DNA of 64,000 nucleotides, taken from positions 434,001 through 498,000 of the forward strand of contig NZ_BLKZ01000001.1 in assembly GCF_010723575.1 (NCBI RefSeq), read 5' to 3'. The notes beneath the pieces are model-generated. The model saw only the letters and a program-made list of their open reading frames with translations, was not told the DNA's origin and searched no databases. Shown in pieces: positions 16,842 through 25,940 of the stretch. Source of the DNA: Mycobacterium bourgelatii (GTDB lineage Bacteria; Actinomycetota; Actinomycetes; Mycobacteriales; Mycobacteriaceae). The stretch's first letter is position 1. Every line of letters begins with the position of its first letter. The position numbers were made by a program, and so were the translations under genes.

Positions 16842-17858
16842 CTAGTTGTCACTGTGTAGCGGCATCCGGACGACCTGCGCCGCATAGGTGAGCCCCGCGC
16901 CGTAGCCGATCAGCAACGCCAGGTCGCCCGGCTTGGCCGCGCCCGTGTCCATCAACTGGGCGATCGCCAACGGGATGGAAGCCGCCGACGTGTTGCCGGC
17001 GTGCTCGATGTCGTTGGCGACGACGGTGTCGGGTCGCAGTTGCAGGTTTTTGGTCAGCAGGTCGTTGATGCGGGTATTGGCCTGATGCGGGACGAACACG
17101 TCGATTTCGTCGGGTTTTACCTCGGCGGCTTCCAAGGCGCGCCGGCCGACGTCACCCATCTGGAATGCCGCCCAACGGAATACCGATGGTCCTTCGAGGC
17201 GCACGTATGGCCTAGGCCCACTCGGGTTCTGCGCAAACGTGATCCAGTCGATGTCCTGACGGATGGCGTGCGCCTGTTGGCCGTCGCTGCCGGCGACGGT
17301 GGGTCCGATGCCCTGGAACGGGGTCTCGCCCACCACCACGGCGGCCGCACCGTCGGCGAAGATGAAGCAGTTGCCGCGGTCGTACATATCCATTGTGGGA
17401 GAAAGCTTTTCGGTTCCTACCACCAGCATCCTCCGGGCGCCGCCGCCGCGGATCATGTCGGCCGCCACGCCCAGGGCGTAGCCGAACCCGGCGCAGCCCG
17501 CCGAGAGATCGAATCCGAAGATGCCGTTGGCGCCCAGCGCCGCCGCGACCATCGGAGCGGCCGGCGGAGTTTGCAGGAAATGGGTGTTGGTCGTCAGGAT
17601 CACGCCGTCGATGTCGGACGGATCCAGGTCCGCGTTGCCCAGCGCGCGTCGACAAGCCTCGGTCGCCATCGAAGCGGCGGATTCGTCGTCGGCGGCGAAG
17701 CGTCGGGTCTTGATGCCGGTACGGGTGTAGATCCATTCATCGGACGAGTCGATCTTCTCGCAGATCTCTTCGTTGGTGACGATCCGCTCGGGACGGTAGG
17801 CCCCGACACTGAGCAATCCGACGTTCTTGGTGCCGCTGGTCGTCGCGATCTCAGTCAT
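16842..17858 (-). CDS. fabH: 3-oxoacyl-ACP synthase III (KAS III)
   Basis: A 338-residue condensing enzyme linking type I and type II fatty-acid synthesis. In mycobacteria it condenses a long acyl-CoA from FAS-I with malonyl-AcpM to feed mycolic acid synthesis. The catalytic triad is visible: Cys in SAGCAGFGYALG (~125), His in VPHQANTRIND (~260) and Asn in EHAGNTSAAS (~290). Its length matches Rv0533c (335). Upstream, 126 bases separate it from the end of menA on the same strand. Confidence 0.96.
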   Translation of the reverse strand: MTEIATTSGTKNVGLLSVGAYRPERIVTNEEICEKIDSSDEWIYTRTGIKTRRFAADDESAASMATEACRRALGNADLDPSDIDGVILTTNTHFLQTPPAAPMVAAALGANGIFGFDLSAGCAGFGYALGVAADMIRGGGARRMLVVGTEKLSPTMDMYDRGNCFIFADGAAAVVVGETPFQGIGPTVAGSDGQQAHAIRQDIDWITFAQNPSGPRPYVRLEGPSVFRWAAFQMGDVGRRALEAAEVKPDEIDVFVPHQANTRINDLLTKNLQLRPDTVVANDIEHAGNTSAASIPLAIAQLMDTGAAKPGDLALLIGYGAGLTYAAQVVRMPLHSDN

Positions 17859-17942
17859 CCTCGTCCCATCTCTTTCCGTCGAGTGTGCACCCTTGGCGCC
17901 GACCTGCCGACGGCTACGCCCGAAAACCCATTAGAAGCTAGC

Positions 17943-18815
17943 TCAGCTTCCTAATGCCAGAGCGATCGCCACCGCGATGGCCCACACGATCATCGCCAGC
18001 CCGGTGTCGCGCAGCACCGGGATCAACTCCCGCCCACCGCGCCCGGCTCGCACCGGTGCCGCCGCCCGCACGGCAAGCGGCGTGGCTATCAGCCCCGCCG
18101 CGCACCACGGCGTCGCCAACATCAACACCAACGTCAAGACCCCCGCGGTAGCCAGCAGCGCCTGGTACAGCAGTCGGGTGCGGGCGTCTCCCAGTCGTAC
18201 CGCCAGGGTGATCTTCCCCGACACCGCGTCGGTCGGGATGTCGCGCAGATTGTTGGCCACCAACACCGACGACGACAGCGCACCGATCGCCACCGCGAGC
18301 ACCAGACCCACCCAGTCGACCCGTAACGCCTGCGTGTACTGGGTGCCGAGCACGGCGACCAGGCCGAAGAAGACGAACACCGCGACCTCGCCGAAACCGG
18401 AATAGCCGTACGGCTTGGAGCCTCCCGTGTACAGCCAGGCCCCGGCGATGCAGATGCCGCCGACCGCGATCAGCCACGGCGCGCTGACCAGCGACAGCGC
18501 CAGCCCGGCCGCCGCGCCTACGAGGAGAAACACCACCGCGGCGGTGAGCACGGCGCGCGGTGTCGCCAACCGTGATCCCACCAACCTGACCGGGCCGGCC
18601 CGGTCATCGTCGGTGCCGCGGATGCCGTCGGAGTAGTCGTTGGCGTAGTTGACCCCGATGATCATCGCCAGCGCGACGACCAGCGCCAGCAGCGCCTTCC
18701 ACCACACGGCGGCGTGCAGCCAGGCCGCCGCGCCGGTGCCGGCGACCACGGGCGCGACCGCGTTCGGCAGGGTGCGTGGGCGGGCGCCGGCGATCCACTG
18801 CGCGAAACTGGCCAC
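17943..18815 (-). CDS. menA: 1,4-dihydroxy-2-naphthoate polyprenyltransferase
   Basis: A 290-residue UbiA-family membrane enzyme that attaches the polyprenyl tail to 1,4-dihydroxy-2-naphthoate to form demethylmenaquinone. The Asp-rich prenyl-diphosphate motif is NYANDYSDGIRGTDDD (~60-75), and a second Asp region, NNLRDIPTD, follows at ~195, with about eight helices. The GTG start at 18815 (MASFAQWIAGARPRTLPN) gives a length close to Rv0534c (292); the longer frame from 18851 adds 12 residues without support. It is separated from the other men genes by the PE_PGRS and membrane-protein block. Confidence 0.94.
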   Translation of the reverse strand: MASFAQWIAGARPRTLPNAVAPVVAGTGAAAWLHAAVWWKALLALVVALAMIIGVNYANDYSDGIRGTDDDRAGPVRLVGSRLATPRAVLTAAVVFLLVGAAAGLALSLVSAPWLIAVGGICIAGAWLYTGGSKPYGYSGFGEVAVFVFFGLVAVLGTQYTQALRVDWVGLVLAVAIGALSSSVLVANNLRDIPTDAVSGKITLAVRLGDARTRLLYQALLATAGVLTLVLMLATPWCAAGLIATPLAVRAAAPVRAGRGGRELIPVLRDTGLAMIVWAIAVAIALALGS

Positions 18816-18856
18816 CAGGGCATCCTGCCGGTGCAGGGTGCACGCGATCAAACTCG

Positions 18857-21800
18857 CTACGGTGTGCCCTTGGCGCCGGGTGAGCCGGGGGGTGTGCCCG
18901 CGCCACCCGATCCACCCTTACCGCCAAAGCCGGAAGGCTCATCGCTGTAGTTGCGACCGTCGCCGCCGTCGCCGCCGTTACCGCCAGCGCCGGTGGTGGC
19001 GTCCCCGCCGTCCCCGCCGTTGCCGCCGAAGGCTGTTCCCGTGGCAATTCGCCCCTCGCCGCCTTTGCCGCCGTTGCCGCCGCTGCCGGTGCCGGTGGCC
19101 ACGCCGCCAGCGCCGCCGTTGCCGCCGATCGCGTTTCCTAGCCCCAAGGTGCTGGCCCCGCCGCCAGCGCCGCCGTTGCCGCCGCCGGTGGTTCCCGTGC
19201 CGCCGGCGCCGCCGTCGGCGCCGACTGCGTCGATCGTCGAGAAACTATTGGCGATGCGCGCCCAGCCGCCGTCGCCGCCGTTGCCGCCGTTGCCGGCTGT
19301 GCCAGTGCCGCCCTGCCCACCGATGCCGGCTGTGACGTGCGTGGTTTGTCCGGTGGTGGTAGCAGAGCCGCCGACTCCGCCGTTGCCGCCGATGGCGCCG
19401 TCCCCACCGGCACCGCCCGCCCCTGCGAGCGAAGTGGCTGTCGAGGTGGGGTTGCTGGTGGTTGCTTTGCCGCCTTCGCCGCCGTTGCCACCGGTGCCGG
19501 TGGGCCCGCCGCTGGTGCCGGCGGCGCCGTTGCCGCCGACGGCATTTCCTAGCCCGGAGGTGGATGCGTCGCCGCCGTTGCCGCCGTTGCCGCCGCCGGT
19601 GACTCCCGCGCCGCCTGAGGCGCCATCCGCGCCGACGGCGTCCACTGCGGATAACGCGTTCTGGATGTACGCGCTGCCCCCCGTGCCGCCGTCGCCGCCG
19701 CGGCCCACTGTGCCGATACCGCCCTGCCCCCCGGCACCGGGGATGACATCCCCGGTCCCAAAGGTCGCGGCCGTGCCCCCGCCACCGCCGTTACCGCCGG
19801 TCGTGCCGTCCCCACCCGTGCCGCCCACCCCGCCAACTGCGGTGGCAGTCGAGAACGCGTTCTCGATGTACGCGGCCCCGCCGTACCCTCCGTTTCCACC
19901 TGGGCCGGTGGGCCCGCCGCTGGTGCCGGCGGCGCCGTTTCCGCCGACCGCGGTTCCCAACCCGTAGTTGCGCGCCACGCCCCCAATGCCGCCGTCGCCG
20001 ACGCCAGTGATTCCGATGCCTCCGGCACCTCCACGACCGCCGAGCGCAGTGGCCGGTGAGGCGGCATCGCGGATTTCCGCGTCGCCGCCGTTTCCGCCGT
20101 GTCCGCCGCTGAGTCCGTAACCACCTGTTCCGCCGATTCCGCCGGTGGCAATAGCCATTGAGTCGGGGTTGTCGATGTACGCGGCCCCGCCGTTGCCACC
20201 GTTTCCGCCGGCGCCGGTGGCCCCGCCCTGGCCGCCGACGGCGCCGTCTCCACCGGTGGCGTTGCCAAGCCCGTTGTTGTACGCATCACCGCCGTTGCCG
20301 CCGTTTCCGCCGCTGGTGACTCCTGTGCCACCGACTCCGCCGTTCGCGCCGACGGCCTCGAGCGTTGCGGAATCGTTGTCGATGTGGGCGCTGCCGCCGT
20401 CGCCCCCGTCGCCGCCGCGACCTGTTGTACCCGTGCCGCCCTGTCCTCCGGTACCGGGCGTAACAGTTCCGGTTAGTCCGATGGTGGACGCATCGCCGCC
20501 GTTACCGCCGTTTCCGCCGGTGGCGCCGTCTCCGCCAACGCCGCCAGTGCCGCCGAACGAAGTGGCCGACGAGATGTTGTCGGTGTATGCGTTACCGCCG
20601 TTTCCGCCGTTTCCACCGACGCCGGTGGCCCCGCCACTGGTGCCGGCCGCGCCGTTTCCGCCGCTGGCGTTGCCAATCCCACTGGTGCGTGCGTCTCCGC
20701 CGTTTCCGCCGTTCCCGCCGCCCGTCGCGCCCGCGCCGCCCGCGCCGCCGTCGGCGCCGACGGCGTCCACCGCAGATAACTCGTTGTGGATGTAGGCGCT
20801 ACCTCCCGTGCCGCCGTTTCCGCCGCGGCCGGTTGTGCCGGTGCCTCCCTGTCCGCCGGCGCCGGGCGTAACGTTCCCGGTTCCGTCGGAGCGAGCCTCA
20901 CCGCCGTTGCCGCCGTCTCCGCCGGTGGTGCCGTCCCCGCCGGCCCCGCCGGATCCGGAGATTGGGGTAGCAGCCGAGGAGGTGTTGTATATCGTCGCGT
21001 TGCCGCCGTTTCCGCCATTTCCGCCGACGCCGGTCGACCCGCCGCTGGTGCCGGCGGCGCCATTTCCGCCGATGGCGGTTCCCACCCCGTAGGTGAACGC
21101 GGCGCCGCCGTTGCCGCCGTTTCCACCGCCGGTGACTCCTAAGCCCCCAGCGGCGCCGTTGGCGCCGACGGCATCCACCGTCGAGGAATCATTGCCGACA
21201 ATGGCCGAGCCGCCGTCGCCGCCGTTGCCGCCGCGACCTGCTGTGCCGGTGCCCCCCTGACCGCCGACGCCGGGCGTGACATCTCCGGTTCCGCCTGTGG
21301 AAGCCGAGCCGCCGTGCCCGCCGTTGCCGCCGGTGGGGCCGGTCCCACCCGCCCCGCCGTCCCCGCCATGCGCGGTGGCCGTCGATGTCTCAAGCGTGAT
21401 AGCTGCGAGACCGCCGTTGCCGCCGTTGCCGCCGGTGCCGCTGGTGGCGGTGCCCCCGTTTCCGGCAGTACCGCCGACGGCTTGCCCGGTTCCGAAGGTG
21501 CCAGACAGGCCGCCGTCTCCGCCGCGACCGCCGCTTGCGCCGTCCCCGCCCTCGCCACCCGTACCGCCGAGTGCGGTCGCCGCCGACGTGCTGTTCATAA
21601 TGACCGCGGTGCCGCCGACTCCACCGGTGCCACCTGTTCCGCCAGTGGCGTCGCCCCCGTTGCCGCCTTTGCCGCCTTTGACGTCGCCGATCCCGTTGCT
21701 GTTAATGCTGCCGCCGGCGCCGCCGTTGCCGCCTTTGCCGTGCCGCTGTTGCCGCCGCTGCCCGTCCACCACCCGTTGCCTTGCCGTGGTTCCTTCCGTG

Positions 21801-22924
21801 CCCTTCCGTTCCCGCCGGCCCTTCCTTCCCGGTGTCGCCAGGCGTTGAACCCGGCCCCTGCCGTCACCGATGATGATTGCTCGAGTTCCCACCTTGACCA
21901 CCGGCCCCGCCATTGGGGGAGCCGCCCACACCAGCCCCGCCGGTGCCGCCCTGGCCACCCGCTCCGCTGTTACCGCCCGCCCCGCCGGCACCGCCGTTGC
22001 CGTGAGCGCCGGCCTGGCCTATCAACGATCGACCGGCCCCACCGCCTTGACCGCCCTGCCCGCCGCCCCCACCGTCGCCGCCGGTGCCGCCTGTACCGCC
22101 GGCCGCGGTGGCATCAAAGCCCATCCCGCCGGCCCCGCCGGAACCACCCACCCCGGCCCGGGCACCGCCGAACCACCGTTGCCGCCGGCCACCGGTCCTC
22201 TTGACCGTCGCCGCCCACACCGCCCGCGACCATCGAGGTGCCGGCCGCCGGTGTCCGGCCCCCTCCGCCAGTGCCGCCCAGTGCCGCCGAACATTGCCAC
22301 CCTTCCGCCCTTCCGCCTACCGCCGACTCCTCCCGCGCCACCGTTACCGAAAAGCCAGCCGCCGTCGCCGCCCGCCCCGCCGGGCGCCCCGGCTCCGCCG
22401 GCACCTCCCACACCTCCGGAACCAAACAGCCCCGCGGCACCTCCGGGGCCGCCGGGTTGGCCGACCGCCCCCGACCCGCCGTTGCCGCCGTTGCCCCACA
22501 ACAGGCCCCCCGCCCCGCCGGCCTGCCCGCTACCGGGTGCCCCGTCAACCCCGTTGCCCAGCAATGGGCGGCCCAACAACAGATTGGTGGGTGCGTTGAT
22601 CACGCCCAGCACGGCGTCGGTGACAACAGCCAGTGGGTTGGCGTTGGCCGCTTCGGCCGCCCCGTAGGCGGCCGCTGCGCTCCGTAGCGCCAGCAGAAAG
22701 TCGTCGTGAAGCGCCGCCGCCTGCGTGCTGAGCGCCTGAAACTGGCGGCCATGATCGGAAAACAGCGCCGCGATCGCCGCCGAAACTTCGTCGCCGGCGG
22801 CAACCAGAATTCCGCTGATCGGGGCGGCGGCGGCCGCGCGGGCCTCACCTAACGACACCTCTATCTGGGCCAGCTGATCTGCTGCGGACTCGACCACGGG
22901 TGGCGCCACCAGCAAATAAGACAT
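18857..22924 (-). pseudogene. PE_PGRS family gene disrupted by clustered frameshifts
   Basis: An intact PE domain starts at 22924 (MSYLLVAPPVVESAADQLAQ), with linker LLLGRPLLGNGVDG and the first Gly-Gly-X repeats. The frame is lost near 22310, continues in two other frames to about 21740, then returns to the original frame and runs cleanly to a stop at 18857. At least four shifts fall in about 570 bases, and the net shift is zero. Without them the protein would have about 1,350 residues. PE_PGRS proteins are exported by ESX-5 to the mycobacterial surface. It could be a real pseudogene or a GC-rich sequencing artefact; the CCTTCC clusters at the break points (22300-22325 and 21787-21832) suggest the latter deserves a test. 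Confidence 0.8.
19220..21570. repeat. Higher-order repeat in the PGRS domain, period about 408 bp
   Basis: A landmark encoding AVGA-type residues (GCCGACGGC on the plus strand) recurs at 21164, 20756, 20348, 19631 and 19220. The spacings are 408, 408, 717 and 411 bases. Each module contains similar ordered sub-blocks (VTPGxGGQGGTGTxGRGG, then AVGA, then GGNGAAGTSGG). This is a 136-residue superrepeat above the usual Gly-Gly-X level. Confidence 0.8.
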
Positions 22925-23085
22925 ACAACCCCCCTCCCGTTGTGGTTCCGGCTCGTGCTGCCGCAGAGCCTAGAGCGGGTGGCGGGCCGCCGATACAGGG
23001 ATTTCCCTGGAGTTGTCGAGATCCGCAGAGTTGCCCTGGCGGGCAGGCGAATAACTGACAGGCAAGCGACCAGTTCTTGGCGCGC

Positions 23086-23886
23086 GTGCACAACAATGGG
23101 CGGATGCTCGGAGTCATCGGCGGTAGCGGTTTCTACACGTTCCTGGAGTCCCAGGTGCGCACGGTCAACCCGCAGACCCCCTACGGCGAGCCGAGTGCCC
23201 CGATCACGATCGGCGTCGTCGGCGACCATGAGGTCGCATTCCTACCCCGACACGGGGCCAAGCATGAATACTCGGCGCACACCGTGCCCTACCGCGCCAA
23301 CATGTGGGCGTTGCGAGCCCTGGGGGTGCGGCGGGTGTTTGCGCCCTGCGCGGTCGGCAGTCTGAACCCCGAAGTCGGCCCAGGGGCATTCGTGGTGCCC
23401 GATCAGTTGGTGGATCGCACCTGGGGCCGGGCCGACACCTACTTCGACGTCGGTGGGGTGCACGCCAGCTTCGCCGACCCGTACTGCCCGACGCTGCGCA
23501 GCGCCGTCACCGGGGTGCCCACGCACGATGTGGTCGACGGCGGCACCATGGTGGTCATCCAGGGGCCGCGGTTTTCCACCCGGGCCGAGAGTCAGTGGTT
23601 CGCCGCGGCAGGGTTCAGTCTGGTCAACATGACCGGTTATCCCGAGGCGATCCTGGCTCGTGAGCTTGAATTATGTTATGCCGCAGTCGCTTTGGTCACC
23701 GACGTGGATGCCGGTGTGGCGGTGGGCGAGGGGGTGAAGGGCGCCGACGTGTTCGCCGGCTTCGGCGAGAATGTCGCGGCGCTCAAGGCCCTGGTGCGGG
23801 CCGCCATCGGTCGGGTGGACAGCGAGCGCAGCTGCGAGCTGTGCCGGCACCACGCGGGTGTCCCGCTGCCGTTCGAACTGCCGTGA
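23086..23886 (+). CDS. mtnP: S-methyl-5'-thioadenosine phosphorylase (Rv0535 homologue)
   Basis: A 266-residue purine nucleoside phosphorylase-family enzyme that splits methylthioadenosine to adenine and methylthioribose-1-phosphate in methionine salvage. Family segments are GVIGGSGFYTF at the N-terminus, LPRHGAKHEYSAHTVPYRANMWAL (phosphate/substrate region), GPRFSTRAES and NMTGYPEAILARELELCYA. A GTG at 23086 gives the M. tuberculosis-like N-terminus; an ATG at 23104 is possible. galE3 (Rv0536), expected next in M. tuberculosis, is missing. It converges on the membrane-protein gene with a 4-base gap. Confidence 0.93.
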   Translation: MHNNGRMLGVIGGSGFYTFLESQVRTVNPQTPYGEPSAPITIGVVGDHEVAFLPRHGAKHEYSAHTVPYRANMWALRALGVRRVFAPCAVGSLNPEVGPGAFVVPDQLVDRTWGRADTYFDVGGVHASFADPYCPTLRSAVTGVPTHDVVDGGTMVVIQGPRFSTRAESQWFAAAGFSLVNMTGYPEAILARELELCYAAVALVTDVDAGVAVGEGVKGADVFAGFGENVAALKALVRAAIGRVDSERSCELCRHHAGVPLPFELP

Positions 23887-23890
23887 GGCG

Positions 23891-25633
23891 TTAGGACGGG
23901 TTGCGCGGGGGCGGGGGCGGGGGCGGCGGCCGGAAGATCTTCGGGCGCGGTTGTTGTGGTTGCTGCTGTTGCTGGCGGGGCGGCCCGGGCCGGAAAATCC
24001 GGGGTGCCCCACCGGGCACGGACAGCACGCGCGTGGCCGCATCGTCGCCCCTCGGCGGGATTTGGAACTGGGTGGTCCTGGCCTCCGATGGCAGGGCGGC
24101 GCCCACTGGTCCGCGCGTGGGCGGGGGTGGTGATCCGGGCGCCGGCCCGGGTGCGGGGCGAGGGGCGGGCGCGTTAGCCCGTGGCCGACGCGGGTGTTGC
24201 GGTGGACGCGGCGCTCGACGCGAACGACCCCGAAGGATGATGGCCAGGAAGATGCACAGGGCCAGCCCGCACAGCGCCACGTCGAAGGTGCTGGTGATCT
24301 GCACTGCCAGGTTGTTTCCGTAGACCGGGTTGACCGCGACGCTGGATTGGTCGAAGCGAGGCGCCAGCAGCACACCGAGGATGATCCGAACGAGGGTCAG
24401 CCCGAACACGAACCCGGCCAACAACGTGACCAGGCGCCGACGCAGCGGCCCGCTGACCCTGAGGCTGAGGAACAGCGACAGCGCCAGCGCCGCGGTGATC
24501 AGGTCGAACACGGCCAGCGTGGTGCTGTCGTAGATCGACCGCGGATACTTCAGAATCGCGTCGACGATGAGGCTGGTGAGCCGCATCAGCATCGAACCCA
24601 GGGCCCATACCGCGATGAGCAGCAAGCCGTTGCGCAGCGCCGCGCGCCAGACATCCTTCTCGATCCGCTTGCCCGACCTGAACAGGGCCAGCGGCGCGAA
24701 GATCGCCGCCGCGGCCGCCCAGGCCAGATAGCCCTCGTATCCGACGCCGGCCGTCGAGGTGTTTTGCGCGATGCTGTGGAACGCGTCGATCTCCCGGCCG
24801 ACGGGCAGCAGCCACACGATTATCCCGGCGACCAGCGACGACACGCCGAATGCCAGGGTGGTCAGCCGGGCGTCCTTGGTGCCTTTGAGGAGACAGCGCG
24901 ACGCGACCACGACCGCGACGAACGCCACCGCGCCGTACACCACCGCCGTGACGATGACCGTGATGTTCTGCGTGCCGAACTCCGACCCTCGCAACGCGTA
25001 CCGGATCCGCCAGCTCAGGTTGAAACCCGAACTCAGCGCCGCGCCGAAGATCGACGCGTAGCCGATGAGCCGCGCGGTCCGTAGCCATTTGCCGTAGTGC
25101 CCGTCGTCGCCTTCGACGGGACGGGTCATGGGTGGTTGGGCGCTCAACAGCGCGCCGGCGACCCCCAGCCACGCCCCCGGGCCGACACCGCCCGGCACGT
25201 GCACGGTGCCGCCGAATCGGACCGATTCGAACGCGTCGAAGACGATGAACCCCAGGACCAGCAGCAGATAGGGGACGTTGAGCGCCAACCGGACGCGGCC
25301 CGCGGTCGCCGAGTTGACGCCGGCGCCGGACAGTTTCCAGGGCCCCACGTAGGACACGGCGAGAGAGATCAGCGAGAGCAGGGTGACCACACCCAGCACC
25401 ACAAACACCAGCTGTTTGCTGTCGGGGACCCCGAGGCCGAAGTAAAGGTTCCACGGGAACAACGCGGCGGCGATCAATAATGTCGCCGCCGTCAGGTCAC
25501 GGATGAGGTTCCGTTTGCGTATCGAGTCCGGTGCCGCAGGAGGGGGGCCCGCCAGCTGCCCCCGCGCACCCGAGTCGGGGCCGGTGGCCGCATAGACGGG
25601 GCCGGTCGGAGTGTCGTCACTGCTCACGGTCAC
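23891..25633 (-). CDS. Multi-pass membrane protein with Pro/Gln-rich cytoplasmic tail, Rv0537c homologue
   Basis: A 580-residue protein of unknown function. Residues ~45-460 hold about ten hydrophobic helices (beginning TAATLLIAALFPWNLYFGL). The last ~110 residues are low complexity: an Arg/Pro/Ala stretch, then two IFRP motifs around a Gln run and a final run of eight prolines. M. tuberculosis Rv0537c is about 100 residues shorter, consistent with tail length variation. The N-terminal ~40 residues are soluble. It is divergent from the Thr/Pro-rich gene across a 307-base gap that probably holds both promoters. Confidence 0.86.
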   Translation of the reverse strand: MTVSSDDTPTGPVYAATGPDSGARGQLAGPPPAAPDSIRKRNLIRDLTAATLLIAAALFPWNLYFGLGVPDSKQLVFVVLGVVTLLSLISLAVSYVGPWKLSGAGVNSATAGRVRLALNVPYLLLVLGFIVFDAFESVRFGGTVHVPGGVGPGAWLGVAGALLSAQPPMTRPVEGDDGHYGKWLRTARLIGYASIFGAALSSGFNLSWRIRYALRGSEFGTQNITVIVTAVVYGAVAFVAVVVASRCLLKGTKDARLTTLAFGVSSLVAGIIVWLLPVGREIDAFHSIAQNTSTAGVGYEGYLAWAAAAAIFAPLALFRSGKRIEKDVWRAALRNGLLLIAVWALGSMLMRLTSLIVDAILKYPRSIYDSTTLAVFDLITAALALSLFLSLRVSGPLRRRLVTLLAGFVFGLTLVRIILGVLLAPRFDQSSVAVNPVYGNNLAVQITSTFDVALCGLALCIFLAIILRGRSRRAPRPPQHPRRPRANAPAPRPAPGPAPGSPPPPTRGPVGAALPSEARTTQFQIPPRGDDAATRVLSVPGGAPRIFRPGPPRQQQQQPQQPRPKIFRPPPPPPPPRNPS

Positions 25634-25940
25634 GATGCCCCCCAGGGATCAAGGTCGGTTGCTGCTGGCGCAACGTTGATAGTGCAACAGGGGAACCCCC
25701 TCCATCACCGCTGCGTTGTTCGACTGCGAACATATTCTCCATTCGAACGTTGCGGCAGTGGCTGTGAGCAGGTTATGAACATGAACGGTATCTGCTTTGA
25801 CCGTCGCCACTGGTTTGGGAATCCAGTTACGCTGCGCTCACAGGGGAACCTCGTCGCGGATGACGAATATTGCCGACGGTACGCATTCTAGTGCCGATGG
25901 ACTGCTGGTTGTGGGGTAGCCAGCCGAAGGAGAGCCGGAA
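25634..25940. promoter_or_regulatory. Divergent intergenic region between two membrane-protein genes
   Basis: No gene is seen in these 307 bases. A short inverted repeat, TGTTCG-ACTG-CGAACA, lies at 25717-25732. It is the reverse of the mycobacterial LexA box orientation (CGAAC-N4-GTTCG), so an SOS role is not claimed. An AAGGAGAG ribosome site (~25927-25934) precedes the GTG of the downstream plus-strand gene. Confidence 0.5.

Noticed and set aside
18857..22924. Possible CRISPR array
   Set aside because: The repeats are in-frame Gly-Gly-X codons of variable spacing, with no constant direct repeat and spacer pattern and no cas genes.
25717..25732. Possible LexA/SOS box
   Set aside because: Arms are GTTCG...CGAAC, the opposite order from the mycobacterial CGAAC-N4-GTTCG consensus.
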